From: Nocardioides sp. HDW12B
Lineage (GTDB): Bacteria; Actinomycetota; Actinomycetes; Propionibacteriales; Nocardioidaceae
Reading direction: 5' to 3'
Assembly: GCF_011299595.1 (NCBI RefSeq)
Contig: NZ_CP049867.1
Span: 1,054,001 to 1,118,000 of the forward strand
DNA: 64,000 nucleotides
Shown here: positions 48,160 to 57,619 of the stretch, piece by piece
How positions within the stretch are numbered: position 1 is the stretch's first letter
Layout: the number at the start of each line of letters is the position of its first letter
The notes under the pieces: generated by a model
The model's input: only the letters and a program-made list of their open reading frames with translations
What the model was told of the DNA's origin: nothing
Databases searched by the model: none
Translations under genes and position numbers: made by a program

Positions 48160-48190
48160 CTACCCATCGGTAGAACCGGTGAACTAGGGT
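48160..48190 (+). promoter_or_regulatory. Inverted repeat and -10 element before the acyl-CoA ligase gene
   Basis: CTACC-CATC-GGTAG at 48160-48173 is a perfect 5-4-5 dyad, shaped like a TetR-family operator. TAGGGT at 48185-48190 fits a -10 box. The distance allows a repressor on the dyad to block polymerase. Confidence 0.4.
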
Positions 48191-48266
48191 TCGCTCCAAC
48201 ACAACTGAGGCGGCCGTCACACCGGGGTGACGCGGTCGACCCACGGAGCCGGAGAGGTGTGCTGGG

Positions 48267-50084
48267 GTGTCCCCAATCGTCAAGGATGCAAGCGTCGTCG
48301 AGGACCGTCCGATGACGGTCGGCGAGCAGTTCATGGACCGTGTGGCCGCGGGAGGGGACCGTGAGGCCTTCCGTTTCCCCGACGGTGACGACTGGGCGTC
48401 GATCTCCTGGAAGGAGGTCGGGGCGAAGGTCACCCGCCTCGCCGCCGGGCTGGTCAAGCTCGGCATCGAGCCGCAGCAGCGCGTCGGCATCGCCTCGGGC
48501 ACGCGCGTCGAGTGGATCTACGCCGACCTCGCCATCATGTGCGCCGGCGCGGCCACGACCACGGTCTACCCGTCCACGATGACCGACGACGTGGCCTACA
48601 TCCTCTCGGACTCCGAGTGCCACATCGTCTTCGCCGAGGACGACGCCCAGATCGCCAAGCTGCGCGAGAAGAAGTCCGAGCTGCCGCACGTCCACAAGGT
48701 CGTCACCTTCGAGGGCACGGCGGACGGCGACTGGGTCATCGGCCTCGCCGACCTCGAGAAGCTCGGCGAGGACCTGCTCAACGAGAACGGCTCCGCGGTG
48801 CAGGAGCGCATCGACGGCACCGAGGGCGACTCGCTGGCCACCCTCATCTACACCTCCGGCACCACCGGCCGCCCCAAGGGCGTGCGGCTGCGGCACAAGT
48901 CGTGGACCTACGAGGGCGCGGCGATCCAGGCGCAGAACATCCTCTCCGAGGACGACCTGCAGTATCTCTGGCTGCCGATGGCGCACTCCTTCGGCAAGGT
49001 GCTGCTGAGCACCCAGCTGGCGATCGGCTTCGCCACGGCGGTCGACGGCCGGGTCGAGAAGATCATCGAGAACCTCGCTGTCGTGAAGCCGACCTTCATG
49101 GGCGCCGCCCCGCGCATCTTCGAGAAGGCGCACGGTCGCATCATGACGATGCAGGCGCAGGAGGGCGGGCTGAAGGAGAAGATCTTCAACGCCGCCTTCG
49201 CCGTCGGCAAGCAGGTCGAGAGCCGCAAGGCGCAGGGCAAGGGCATCCCGCCGCACCTGAAGGTGCTGCACGGGCTCTTCGACAAGTTGGTCTTCAGCAA
49301 GATCCGCGAGCGCTTCGGAGGGCGGGTCCGCTTCTTCATCTCCGGCGCCGCCGCGCTGAACCGCGAGGTGGCGGAGTGGTTCCACGTCGCCGGCATCCTC
49401 ATCCTCGAGGGCTACGGCATGACGGAGACCTCCGCCGGCTCGGTGGTCAACCACCCCGACTCCTACAAGTTCGGCACCGTGGGCATCCCGATGCCCGGCA
49501 CCGAGATCAAGATCGCCGAGGACGGCGAGATCTGCATCAAGGGCCCGGGCGTCATGGAGGGCTACCACAACATGCCCGAGGCGACCGACGAGACGCTGGT
49601 CGACGGCTGGGTCCACACCGGTGACATCGGTGAGTTCGACGGCGAGCACCTCAAGATCACCGACCGCAAGAAGGACCTCTTCAAGACCTCCGGCGGCAAG
49701 TACATCGCGCCGTCGGCGATCGAGTCGCAGTTCAAGGCGATCTCCCCGCTGGCCAGCCAGTTCCTCGTGCACGGCAACGAGCGCAACTACTGCGTCGCGC
49801 TGATCGCGCTCGACCCCGATGCTCTGGCCGACTGGGGCAACCACGCCGGCAAGGGGGAAAAGTCCTACGCCGAGCTGGTGAAGGACCCCGACCTCGAGAA
49901 GGTCATCGGCGAGCAGGTCGAGGAGCTCAACAAGCGCCTCAACCGCTGGGAGTCGATCAAGAAGTGGGTCATCCTCGACCACGACCTGACCGTCGAGTCC
50001 GGCGAGCTGACCCCCTCGATGAAGGTCAAGCGCAAGGTCGTGGAGCAGAACAACAAGGAGCAGATCGAGAAGCTCTACGCCTGA
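48267..50084 (+). CDS. Long-chain fatty acid--CoA ligase (AMP-forming)
   Basis: A 605-residue ANL-superfamily enzyme of the FadD15 type. The AMP-binding motif LIYTSGTTGRPKGV is near residue 195. ISGAAALNREVAEWF, GYGMTETSAGSVV and the hinge/catalytic segment HTGDIGEFDGEHLKITDRKKD follow. A C-terminal Lys (SMKVKRK) for adenylation is present. It activates fatty acids for degradation or lipid synthesis at the membrane. GTG 48267 follows GGAGAGG. The stop codon lies in an 8-bp tandem repeat. Confidence 0.93.
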   Translation: MSPIVKDASVVEDRPMTVGEQFMDRVAAGGDREAFRFPDGDDWASISWKEVGAKVTRLAAGLVKLGIEPQQRVGIASGTRVEWIYADLAIMCAGAATTTVYPSTMTDDVAYILSDSECHIVFAEDDAQIAKLREKKSELPHVHKVVTFEGTADGDWVIGLADLEKLGEDLLNENGSAVQERIDGTEGDSLATLIYTSGTTGRPKGVRLRHKSWTYEGAAIQAQNILSEDDLQYLWLPMAHSFGKVLLSTQLAIGFATAVDGRVEKIIENLAVVKPTFMGAAPRIFEKAHGRIMTMQAQEGGLKEKIFNAAFAVGKQVESRKAQGKGIPPHLKVLHGLFDKLVFSKIRERFGGRVRFFISGAAALNREVAEWFHVAGILILEGYGMTETSAGSVVNHPDSYKFGTVGIPMPGTEIKIAEDGEICIKGPGVMEGYHNMPEATDETLVDGWVHTGDIGEFDGEHLKITDRKKDLFKTSGGKYIAPSAIESQFKAISPLASQFLVHGNERNYCVALIALDPDALADWGNHAGKGEKSYAELVKDPDLEKVIGEQVEELNKRLNRWESIKKWVILDHDLTVESGELTPSMKVKRKVVEQNNKEQIEKLYA

Positions 50085-50110
50085 TCGCCTGATCGCCTGA
50101 TCGCCTGATC
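50079..50110 (+). repeat. Four tandem copies of GCCTGATC across a stop codon
   Basis: GCCTGATC occurs four times without change at 50079, 50087, 50095 and 50103. The first copy contains the TGA of the acyl-CoA ligase gene. Confidence 0.9.
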
Positions 50111-50122
50111 ACCCGCACTCCC

Positions 50123-50160
50123 GTCGCGCCCGGCCCTCGTGGCCGGGCGCGACGCGTTTT
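50123..50160 (+). terminator. Rho-independent terminator after the acyl-CoA ligase gene
   Basis: A perfect 13-bp stem, GTCGCGCCCGGCC with GGCCGGGCGCGAC, has a five-base loop and is followed by GCGTTTT. It ends transcription 34 bases before hemW. Confidence 0.8.
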
Positions 50161-50193
50161 GGGCCCGGCTCGCCCGCGGGGGAGGATGGGGCC

Positions 50194-51444
50194 ATGCCGT
50201 CGGTCCCCCCTGAAGGCGAGCCGGCCCCGAGCGACGGCTCGCTGCCCGCCCCCGCCCTGGACGGGGCCGCCGAGCGACCGCTCGGGTTCTACGTGCACGT
50301 GCCGTTCTGCGCGACCCGGTGCGGCTACTGCGACTTCAACACCTACACGGCGGCCGAGCTCGGCGGGGCGGGCGCGCCTCCCGGGGCGTCGCGCGACTCC
50401 TACGCCTCGGCGGCGGACGTCGAGACCCGCTTCGCAGCCACGGTGCTGGGGGCGGCGGCCCGACCGGTCTCCACGGTGTTCTTCGGCGGCGGCACGCCGA
50501 CGCTGCTGCCGCCGGACCACCTGGTGGACATGCTCGAGCAGATCCGCTCGTCCTTCGGGCTGGTCGACGGGGCCGAGGTGACGACCGAGTCGAACCCCGA
50601 CAGCGTCGATCTCGCCGACCTCGAGCGGCTGCGCGAGGGCGGGATCAACCGCATCTCCTTCGGGATGCAGTCGAGCGTGTCCCACGTGCTGCAGGTCCTC
50701 GACCGCACCCACGACCCGGAGCGGCTGCCGCGGGTGGTCGAGTGGGCGCGGCAGGCCGGGTTCGAGCAGGTGAGCCTCGACCTGATCTACGGCACGCCGG
50801 GGGAGTCGCTGGCGGACTGGGCCGGGTCGCTCGACGCCGCTCTTTCTTGTCGACCCGACCACATCTCGGCGTACGCCCTGATCGTGGAGGACGGGACCGG
50901 GCTCGCCCGACGGGTGCGACGCGGCGAGGTGGCGACGCCCGACGACGACGAGATGGCCGACAAGTACGTCATGGCCGACGAGGTGCTCGGCTCCGCGGGG
51001 CTGGGCTGGTACGAGCTGTCGAACTGGGCGCGCGACGAGGCGGCCCGCTGCCGGCACAACCTGCTCTACTGGCGCGGCGGCGACTGGTGGGGCGTCGGTC
51101 CCGGCGCGCACTCCCACGTCGGTGGGGTGCGGTGGTGGAACGTGCGGCACCCCGCGGCGTACGCCGAGCGGCTGGCCGCCGGGGTCAGCCCGGCCCAGGC
51201 GCGCGAGGTGCTCGACGACGAGACCCGACGGGTGGAGCGGATCCTGCTCGAGACCCGGCTGGTCGACGGGTTGGCCGTCGACGTGCTCGACGACGCCGGC
51301 CGGTCCTGGCTGCCCGACCTCGTGGACAACGGCCTCGTCGAGCTCCTCGCCTCCTCGGGTGGAGCCGCCCCCGACGACCGGGTGGTGCTGACCCTCAAGG
51401 GCCGCATGCTCGCCGACGCCGTCGTCCGCGACCTCGTCCCCTGA
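50194..51444 (+). CDS. hemW: Radical SAM protein HemW
   Basis: A 416-residue protein of the HemW branch. The radical-SAM cysteines are in [14 protein letters not shown] at residues 39, 43 and 46. [41 protein letters not shown] and [10 protein letters not shown] follow, as in heme-trafficking HemW. HemW binds heme and delivers it to target proteins; older annotation as coproporphyrinogen oxidase is misleading. lepA-hemW-hrcA is the usual order, but here a 10-kb block separates lepA from hemW. Confidence 0.92.
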   Translation: MPSVPPEGEPAPSDGSLPAPALDGAAERPLGFYVHVPFCATRCGYCDFNTYTAAELGGAGAPPGASRDSYASAADVETRFAATVLGAAARPVSTVFFGGGTPTLLPPDHLVDMLEQIRSSFGLVDGAEVTTESNPDSVDLADLERLREGGINRISFGMQSSVSHVLQVLDRTHDPERLPRVVEWARQAGFEQVSLDLIYGTPGESLADWAGSLDAALSCRPDHISAYALIVEDGTGLARRVRRGEVATPDDDEMADKYVMADEVLGSAGLGWYELSNWARDEAARCRHNLLYWRGGDWWGVGPGAHSHVGGVRWWNVRHPAAYAERLAAGVSPAQAREVLDDETRRVERILLETRLVDGLAVDVLDDAGRSWLPDLVDNGLVELLASSGGAAPDDRVVLTLKGRMLADAVVRDLVP

Positions 51445-51586
51445 CCGACCGTCTTCCCCCGCGAAGCGTCGATCGTGCACGCGCGAAACGTCAGTCGTGC
51501 ACGTGCAGGGGAGGGATCGTGCAGGTCGCGAACTGACGCGCGCGTCCCTCCGCGATCGGCCGGACGGGGGCGCATACGCTTCCGCC

Positions 51587-52282
51587 ATGACCTCCACCCC
51601 TCCCGACCGTCCCGAGGACGAGGGCGACGGCCCGCCGCCCCCTCCCGCCTGGGGACAGCAGCCCCCGACGCCGTCGGACTCCCCGGTCCCGCCGCCGGCG
51701 CCCGGCTACGGCCAGCCCGGTGACAGCGCGTCGGGCCACCCCCAGTCGGGCTCCGGCGACTCGGCCTACGGCGACCAGGGCTACGGCCAGCAGGGCTACC
51801 CCCAGTCCGGCTACGGGCAGCCGGGGTACGACCAGGGCTACGGCCAGCAGGGCTACCCCCAGTCCGGCTACGGGCAGCCGGGGTACGACCAGGGCTACGG
51901 GCAGCAGGGCTATGCGCAGCAGGGCTACGGCCAGGGCTACGGGCAGCCGGGCTACGGACAGCCCGCCTACGGACAGGGCTACGGCCAGCAGTACGGACAG
52001 GCCCCCAGCCCCTACGGACCGCAGCCGGGCGCGCCGTACGGCGTCGACCCGAAGACGGGGCGACCGTTCTCGGAGAAGCAGAAGCTCGTCGCCGGGCTGC
52101 TCCAGGTCCTGCTGCCGCTCGGCATCGGGCGCATGTACATGGGCGACGTGGGGGTCGGGGTGGCGCAGCTCGTCGTCACGCTCGTGACCTGCGGCATCGG
52201 CGCACTGTGGCCCTTCATCGACGGCATCCTCATCCTCGTCGGCGACCCGGTCGACTCCGACGGGCGGCCGCTGCGGTCCTGA
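51587..52282 (+). CDS. TM2 domain protein with Gly/Tyr/Gln repeats
   Basis: A 231-residue protein. The N-terminal 150 residues are Pro-rich, then GYGQ-type low-complexity repeats. These include a perfect 57-bp DNA duplication (51778 and 51835) that encodes two copies of a 19-residue unit. The C-terminus is a TM2 domain: [20 protein letters not shown] and [20 protein letters not shown], two helices with a short MGDVGVG turn. Such disordered Tyr/Gln tails often self-associate; function is unknown. The upstream 140 bases hold only short imperfect CGTGCACG repeats. Confidence 0.85.
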   Translation: MTSTPPDRPEDEGDGPPPPPAWGQQPPTPSDSPVPPPAPGYGQPGDSASGHPQSGSGDSAYGDQGYGQQGYPQSGYGQPGYDQGYGQQGYPQSGYGQPGYDQGYGQQGYAQQGYGQGYGQPGYGQPAYGQGYGQQYGQAPSPYGPQPGAPYGVDPKTGRPFSEKQKLVAGLLQVLLPLGIGRMYMGDVGVGVAQLVVTLVTCGIGALWPFIDGILILVGDPVDSDGRPLRS

Positions 52283-52295
52283 GAGCGCCGGAGCC

Positions 52296-53426
52296 TCAGG
52301 CGTCGAGGCGGGTGTCGAAGAACCGCACGGTGCGATCCATCGCGGCGAAGAACGCCGGCCCGAAGGCGTGCCCGTCGTCGTACCACTCCAGCTGCGAGTC
52401 GACGCCGGCCCGTGTCATCGCCTTCTGTGTTGCCGACGCCCAGCGCGGGGGACAGGTGTCGTCGTACCGTCCGTGCACGAGGAGCACCGGTTCGGTGATG
52501 CGGTCGAGGTAGGGCCGCGACGACGCCGCGGACCAGAAGTCGGGGTTGTCCTCGGGCAGCCCGTAGCGGCGCTCGATGACGTCACGCAGCCCGGCGTCCT
52601 CGGGATCGTCGCGCTGGAACTGGTCGTAGTTCTCGCCCTCCAGCGACGAGACCGAGGCCCAGGCGGACGCGGCGCCAGCGAGACCGGGCTCGGCGATGAG
52701 CGCCTTCTGCACGACCCCACCGCCCATGGAGCGGCCGAAGAGACCGATGCGGTCGTCGGCCACCGGGACGTCGCGGCTCGCCTGCAGGGCCTTGACCGCG
52801 TTGACGACGTCGGCGGCGTACCCCAGCCGCAGGTCGTTCTCCCCGTCGGGCGCGTCGTCGGACTCCGCGTGGTTGCGGTAGTCGACGTGCAGGGCGACGT
52901 AGCCGCGCGAGGCGAGGTAGCCGCGCTCACGCGTCATGCCCTGGCCGCGCACGTAGATCGCCGGGTCGATGTAGCCGTGGGCGAGCACGACCGCGGGGAA
53001 CGGTCCCCTCCCGGTCGGGACGTTGAGGACGCCGGTGATGCGGTAGATCTCCTTCTCGCCACGCGCGTCGATCGTGATGCTGCGATACGCGACGTCGTAC
53101 GACGTGTAGGCCGCCGTGCGCTCGCGGACCGCGCCGAGGGTCAACCGGTCGCCGCGGTGCTCGGCGGCGTCGAGGGCCTCGACCGACACCGGGCGCGGGA
53201 GCGGCGTGCGTGAGGGGGTCGGGCTCGTGTCCGACCGGTCGGAGGTGCCGCCGGGGGACCGGCTCGGGGTCTCCGACGGGCGGGGGCTCGCCGACGCGCT
53301 CGGCGGGTCCGAGGGGCTGCTCGACGTGCTGCCCCCGCTGGGGGCGGCCTCCGTGGTGTCGCTGGTGCAGGCGCTGAGCAGGCCGACCGCCGTCAGGGCG
53401 GAGACGACTCCGAGTCGGGTGCGCAC
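52296..53426 (-). CDS. Secreted alpha/beta hydrolase lipoprotein (S9-like)
   Basis: A 376-residue exported protein. The lipobox LLSAC is at about residues 16-20, followed by a Ser/Pro/Thr-rich linker of about 55 residues. The hydrolase core has VVLAHGYIDPAIYV (oxyanion region), the nucleophile elbow FGRSMGGG, and catalytic Asp in VLLVHGRYDDTCPP. The His is in YDDGHAFG. It resembles dienelactone hydrolase or acyl-peptide hydrolase families; substrate unknown. It converges on the TM2 gene. Confidence 0.87.
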   Translation of the reverse strand: MRTRLGVVSALTAVGLLSACTSDTTEAAPSGGSTSSSPSDPPSASASPRPSETPSRSPGGTSDRSDTSPTPSRTPLPRPVSVEALDAAEHRGDRLTLGAVRERTAAYTSYDVAYRSITIDARGEKEIYRITGVLNVPTGRGPFPAVVLAHGYIDPAIYVRGQGMTRERGYLASRGYVALHVDYRNHAESDDAPDGENDLRLGYAADVVNAVKALQASRDVPVADDRIGLFGRSMGGGVVQKALIAEPGLAGAASAWASVSSLEGENYDQFQRDDPEDAGLRDVIERRYGLPEDNPDFWSAASSRPYLDRITEPVLLVHGRYDDTCPPRWASATQKAMTRAGVDSQLEWYDDGHAFGPAFFAAMDRTVRFFDTRLDA

Positions 53427-53596
53427 AGCCAGCTCCTCGCGGTCGGGGACCTGCTGGGGACGCTACCGGGGTGTCCGAAACGAGGGCTCGGTCCGCTGCG
53501 GGCGACGTGTGCCGGCCGGTCCAGTCGAGCCTGGTGACGCGGGCCCGGCGGTGCCACGCTGGGAGGAGTGACGGGGAGACGAGGAGGTCACCGGCC

Positions 53597-54514
53597 GTGG
53601 ACGTGTTCACCCTCTACCACCGCAGCGTCGAGACCTGGGCCGACCGGGTCAACGCCGTACGTCCCGAGCAGTGGGACCTGCCCACGCCGTGCCGCGAGTG
53701 GTCGGTGCGCGACCTGACCAACCACGTCACGGGCGAGGACCGCTGGACCGTGCCGTTGATGCGAGGGAGCACCCCCGACGAGGTGGGCGGTCGGCTCGAC
53801 GGCGACCTGCTGGGCGACGACCCGATCGAGGCCTCCCTGACCGCGGCGGCCGACGCGACCACGGTGGTCCGCGAGACCGTGGCCTCGGACAAGCCGGTGC
53901 ACCTGTCGTACGGCGACGAGGGTCGGGGGGAGTACCTGCACCAGCTCGCGGCCGACCACCTGGTCCACGGCTGGGACCTGGCGGTGGCGACCGGGAGCGA
54001 CCCGCGCCTGGACCCGGCGCTGGTCCACGAGGTCGCGTCGTGGTTCGCCGCGCGGGAGGAGATGTACCGCAGCGCCGGCGTCGTGGGTGCCCCGGCGGTG
54101 GGAGCGGTCGCGGCCGGCGACGCGCAGGCCGAGCTCCTCGCGCGGTTCGGCCGGGACCCCGCCTGGGGGCCGAACCACGCCGCCCTGTTCCGGCTGTCCG
54201 AGGCGTTCGGGCGCGGCGACGTCGACGCGATCATGGCCACGCTCACCGACGACTGCGTCTTCGAGTCGACCTCGCCCCCCGACGGTGAGGTCGTCGTGGG
54301 CGCCGACGCCATCCGCGCGGTGTGGACGGACCTGTTCGCCGGCGCGGGTGCGCGGTTCGAGGAGGAGGAGCTCGTCGTCGCGGGCGACCGCGGGGTGCTC
54401 GCCTGGCGCTACTCCTGGACCGGTGAGGACGGCCCCGGGCACGTGCGCGGCGTCGACGTGCTGCGGTTCCGCGACGGTCGGGTCTGCGAGAAGCGGTCGT
54501 ACGTCAAGGGCTGA
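53597..54514 (+). CDS. Fusion of a DinB-like TIGR03086-type domain and a SnoaL-like domain
   Basis: A 305-residue protein. Residues 1-185 form a maleylpyruvate-isomerase/DinB-like helical domain (WDLPTPCREWSVRDLTNHV, then ADHLVHGWDLAVATG) with the conserved His residues for metal. Residues 195-305 form an NTF2/SnoaL domain (FRLSEAFGRGDVDAIMATL, VVVGADAIRAVWTDLFAG). Each domain is common alone in actinobacteria. The GTG at 53597 follows GAGGAGG. The combination suggests a thiol-dependent step on a small molecule, which is inference. Confidence 0.82.
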   Translation: MDVFTLYHRSVETWADRVNAVRPEQWDLPTPCREWSVRDLTNHVTGEDRWTVPLMRGSTPDEVGGRLDGDLLGDDPIEASLTAAADATTVVRETVASDKPVHLSYGDEGRGEYLHQLAADHLVHGWDLAVATGSDPRLDPALVHEVASWFAAREEMYRSAGVVGAPAVGAVAAGDAQAELLARFGRDPAWGPNHAALFRLSEAFGRGDVDAIMATLTDDCVFESTSPPDGEVVVGADAIRAVWTDLFAGAGARFEEEELVVAGDRGVLAWRYSWTGEDGPGHVRGVDVLRFRDGRVCEKRSYVKG

Positions 54515-54551
54515 GATCGGGCGCGCGTCGACGTACGCGCCGTCTCGTCGC

Positions 54552-54617
54552 GACGGGAGTGACGCTTCGCTGCGACGCGGGTGACGCTTCGCCGCGACGC
54601 GAGCGACGCTTCGCCGG
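54552..54617 (+). repeat. Three tandem 22-bp imperfect repeats
   Basis: Units start at 54552, 54574 and 54596 and share GACG-x-G-x-G-x-GACGCTTCGC. They fill the short gap between convergent genes. No spacer structure suggests CRISPR. Confidence 0.85.
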
Positions 54618-54638
54618 GAAGGGCGGGGTGGGCGCGGG

Positions 54639-55484
54639 TCAGTCGGTGGTGACGAAGTCGATGAGCTCCTCGACGCGGCCGAGGAGGGCCGGCTCGAGGT
54701 CGGCGTAGGACCGCACGGTCCCGAGGATGCGCTTCCAGGCCTGGGCGACGTCGGCCTGCGTGCGGTGCGGCCAGCCGAGGTGGGTGCAGATGCCGTGCTT
54801 CCACTCCATCGTCCGCGGCACGGCGGGCCACGTCTCGAGACCGAGGCGCTGCGGCTTCACCGCCTGCCAGACGTCGACGTAGGGGTGGCCGACGATCAGC
54901 ACGTGCGCGCCGTTCGGCCCGCGGCGTACGGCGTCCGCGATGCGGCTCTCCTTCGACCCCGCCACCAGGTGGTCGACCAGCACGCCGACCTTCCGGCCAG
55001 GGCCCGGGCCGAAGTCCTTGAGGTGCGAGCCCAGGTCGTCGACGCCGCCGAGGTACTCCACCACCACACCTTCGAGCCGCAGGTCCTCGCCCCAGACCTT
55101 CTCGACGAGCTCGGCGTCGTGCCGGCCCTCGACGTAGATCCGGCTGGCGCGCGCGACGCGGGCCTTCGCGCCCTGGACCGCCATCGAGCCCGACGCCGTG
55201 CGCGTCGGGGCCGCCGGGCCGCTGCGGACCGGCGGGCGGAGGGTGACGGGCTTGCCGTCGAGGTGGAAGCCGGGACCGAGGGGGAACACCTTGCGGCGGT
55301 TGCGCCGGTCCTCGAGCGTGACGGTGCCGATGTCGCGGTCGACCTTGACGATCTCGCCGCAGAACCCGGTCGTGGCGTCCTCGACGACCATGCCCTTCTC
55401 CGCCGGGGTGTCGACGGAGCGGCCCTTCTTGGGCCTGCGCCAGTCGTCGGTGAGCACGTCGGAGCCGTAGCGGTCGTGGGACAT
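54639..55484 (-). CDS. DUF3097 family protein
   Basis: A 281-residue protein of the actinobacterial DUF3097 family. It begins MSHDRYGSDVLTDDWRRP, has a small beta domain (VDRDIGTVTLEDRRNRRKVF), and a core with SRIYVEGRHDAELVEKVWG and VGVLVDHLVAGSKES. The YVEGRHD and LVDHLVAG segments resemble a Toprim fold. The C-terminal part, TMEWKHGICTHLGWP, is highly conserved in my recollection of the family. Function is unknown; it may act on nucleic acid. Confidence 0.87.
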   Translation of the reverse strand: MSHDRYGSDVLTDDWRRPKKGRSVDTPAEKGMVVEDATTGFCGEIVKVDRDIGTVTLEDRRNRRKVFPLGPGFHLDGKPVTLRPPVRSGPAAPTRTASGSMAVQGAKARVARASRIYVEGRHDAELVEKVWGEDLRLEGVVVEYLGGVDDLGSHLKDFGPGPGRKVGVLVDHLVAGSKESRIADAVRRGPNGAHVLIVGHPYVDVWQAVKPQRLGLETWPAVPRTMEWKHGICTHLGWPHRTQADVAQAWKRILGTVRSYADLEPALLGRVEELIDFVTTD

Positions 55485-55549
55485 GGTGCGAACGCTACGG
55501 CGACTCGCGCGGGCCGGTCGCGCGGACGCGCCGGGGGCTCCGTGGGCGG

Positions 55550-56443
55550 TCAGGCCAGCGGGAGCTGGCGCGCCGAGCCGGGGGTGACGGGGGCAGGCAG
55601 CTGCGCGAAGCCGCGGCGTACGGCGTGCTCGAGCCCCTCGGCGGGGAACGGCCACTCAGCGTCGCGCAGCGTCTCCTCGACGCTCAGCCCCTGGGCGGCC
55701 GCGGCGCGGATGTTCTCCGCCACCGCCGTGATGTCGCCGCGCTGGTCGGTGACGAACGAGCGCGGCACCACCGCCCCGTGACCGGGCACGACCGTGGTCG
55801 ACTCCGTCGTCAGGCCGATGGCGGTGTCCAGGGTCGCGGCCCACTCGAGGGGGAACGAGTCCGCCCCGTACGCCGGCGGGCCGGCCTCCTCGACCAGGTC
55901 ACCGAAGACGACGAGGTCGACGTCGCCGATGCGCACGACCAGGTCGCCGCCGGTGTGGCCGCGCCCGGGGTGCATCAGCTCCAGGACCCGGTCGCCGAGG
56001 TCGACGACCCCGACCGAGCTGAACACGGTCTCTGCCGACAGGACGTCGGTCTCCAGCACGTCCGGGCCGTAGGGGTCGTCCGGGTCGTCGCGGAAGTAGC
56101 CCTTGACCCGCTCGGCCGCCTCCTGGGTCCGGGCCGCCGCCTCCTCGTGGGCGTGCAGGGCGGTGTCCGGCCACGTCCCGCGCAGCGTCGCGTTGCCCAG
56201 GACGTGGTCCCAGTGCTCGTGGGTGTTGACCGCCGCGACCAGCCCGCGCTCGGCGTACGGCAGCGACCGGAGGTCCTCGACGAGCCCGGCGGCCGCGGCC
56301 CCGGAGCCCAGCGTGTCGATGACCGCCAGGCCGCGCTCGCCGGCGACGACCGTGACGTTGAGCTCCATCCACTCGTGGTGGACCACCCAGACACGGTCGG
56401 CGATCTCGGTCAGCTGCCGGACGTAGCGCTGGGGGGAGGCCAT
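55550..56443 (-). CDS. Metallo-beta-lactamase fold hydrolase
   Basis: A 297-residue MBL protein. The metal-binding motif NTHEHWDHVLGN (H-x-H-x-D-H) is near residue 75; HPGRGHTGGDLVV provides the next His, FGDLVEEAG the Asp, and VVPGHGAVV the last His. Metal ligands are complete. The substrate is not clear; relatives include thioesterase, lactonase and detoxifying enzymes. The ATG at 56443 is followed by a short polar N-terminus, so the protein is cytoplasmic. It is divergent from hrcA. Confidence 0.88.
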   Translation of the reverse strand: MASPQRYVRQLTEIADRVWVVHHEWMELNVTVVAGERGLAVIDTLGSGAAAAGLVEDLRSLPYAERGLVAAVNTHEHWDHVLGNATLRGTWPDTALHAHEEAAARTQEAAERVKGYFRDDPDDPYGPDVLETDVLSAETVFSSVGVVDLGDRVLELMHPGRGHTGGDLVVRIGDVDLVVFGDLVEEAGPPAYGADSFPLEWAATLDTAIGLTTESTTVVPGHGAVVPRSFVTDQRGDITAVAENIRAAAAQGLSVEETLRDAEWPFPAEGLEHAVRRGFAQLPAPVTPGSARQLPLA

Positions 56444-56550
56444 GGCCGCCACTGTAGGTCGGGCACGGGTCGGGCAGAGGTGCCCGGAGGTCGGCACGAG
56501 GGCTGGACCACACGCTGCGGACCTGCCTCCGGGCGCCCCGCGCGTTAGGA

Positions 56551-56577
56551 TTGGCACTCGCGAGATGTGAGTGCCAA
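56551..56577 (+). promoter_or_regulatory. CIRCE operator of hrcA
   Basis: TTGGCACTC-N9-GAGTGCCAA is a perfect 9-9-9 inverted repeat, one base per arm from the CIRCE consensus TTAGCACTC-N9-GAGTGCTAA. A TAGGAT -10 box at 56546-56551 touches it, so HrcA binding would block its own promoter. Confidence 0.95.
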
Positions 56578-56596
56578 CGAGGAGCGAGGAGGAGCC

Positions 56597-57619
56597 ATGG
56601 TCGAGGAGCGCAAGCTGGCCGTCCTCCGCGCGATCGTGCAGGACTACGTCTCCACCCAGGAGCCCGTCGGCTCGAAGTCGCTGGTCGAGCGCCACCAGCT
56701 CGGGGTGTCCCCGGCGACGGTGCGCAACGACATGTCTGCGCTGGAGGAGGAGGGGCTCATCGCTCAGCCCCACACCAGCGCCGGGCGGATCCCGACCGAC
56801 AAGGGCTACCGCGTCTTCGTCGACCGGCTGAGCGCCATCAAGCCGCTCTCGACGGCCGAGCGCCGCGCCATCACCACGCTGCTCGAGGGCGCGGTCGACC
56901 TCGACGACGTCGTGGCCCGCTCGGTGCGGCTGCTGGCCCAGCTGACGCGGCAGGTCGCGATCGTGCAGTACCCGACCCTGTCGCGCTCGACCGTGCGCCA
57001 CGTCGAGATGGTCACCCTCAGCGCCACCCGCATGCTGCTGGTGCTGATCCTGTCGACCGGCCGTGTCGAGCAGCGCGTCGTCGAGCTGCCCGTCACCCTC
57101 GACGACGAACAGGTCGGCTCCTTCCGCCGCGCGGTCAACCGCGCGGTGATGGGCGAGCGCATCGCCGACGCCACCGAGAAGCTCGCCGCGCTGCCGGGCA
57201 CGTTCGACAAGGCCGACCGGCCGGTGCTGAGCGTGGTCGTCGCGGCGCTGGTCGAGGCCATGAGCGACCACCGCTCCGACGAGCGGGTGATGGTCGGCGG
57301 CACCGCCAACCTGGCCCGCTTCGGCGACGGCTTCGACGTGACGATCCGTCCGCTGCTCGAGGCGCTCGAGGAGCACGTGCTGCTGCTCAAGCTGCTCGGC
57401 GAGGCCAGCTCGCCCTCGGCGCTGACGGTCCGGATCGGCCACGAGGTGCCCCACGAGGGCCTGGTCTCGACCTCGGTCGTGGCCAGCGGCTACGGCCCCG
57501 GTGTCGAGTCGCTGGGCACCATGGGGGTGCTGGGTCCGACCCGCATGGACTACCCCGGCGCCATGGCCAGCGTCCGGGCGGTCGCGCACTACCTGTCCAA
57601 GATCCTCGACGAGGCATGA
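56597..57619 (+). CDS. hrcA: Heat-inducible transcription repressor HrcA
   Basis: A 340-residue repressor. The winged helix-turn-helix contains [20 protein letters not shown] and [20 protein letters not shown], then [11 protein letters not shown]. The C-terminal GAF-like domain ends [20 protein letters not shown]. It represses class I heat-shock genes through CIRCE. ATG 56597 follows GAGGAGGAG. dnaJ follows 82 bases downstream. Confidence 0.96.
   Translation: MVEERKLAVLRAIVQDYVSTQEPVGSKSLVERHQLGVSPATVRNDMSALEEEGLIAQPHTSAGRIPTDKGYRVFVDRLSAIKPLSTAERRAITTLLEGAVDLDDVVARSVRLLAQLTRQVAIVQYPTLSRSTVRHVEMVTLSATRMLLVLILSTGRVEQRVVELPVTLDDEQVGSFRRAVNRAVMGERIADATEKLAALPGTFDKADRPVLSVVVAALVEAMSDHRSDERVMVGGTANLARFGDGFDVTIRPLLEALEEHVLLLKLLGEASSPSALTVRIGHEVPHEGLVSTSVVASGYGPGVESLGTMGVLGPTRMDYPGAMASVRAVAHYLSKILDEA

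Noticed and set aside
51468-51535. Operator array before the TM2 gene
   Set aside because: The CGTGCACG-containing segments are short, unequally spaced and imperfect; they are not distinguishable from background in such GC-rich DNA.
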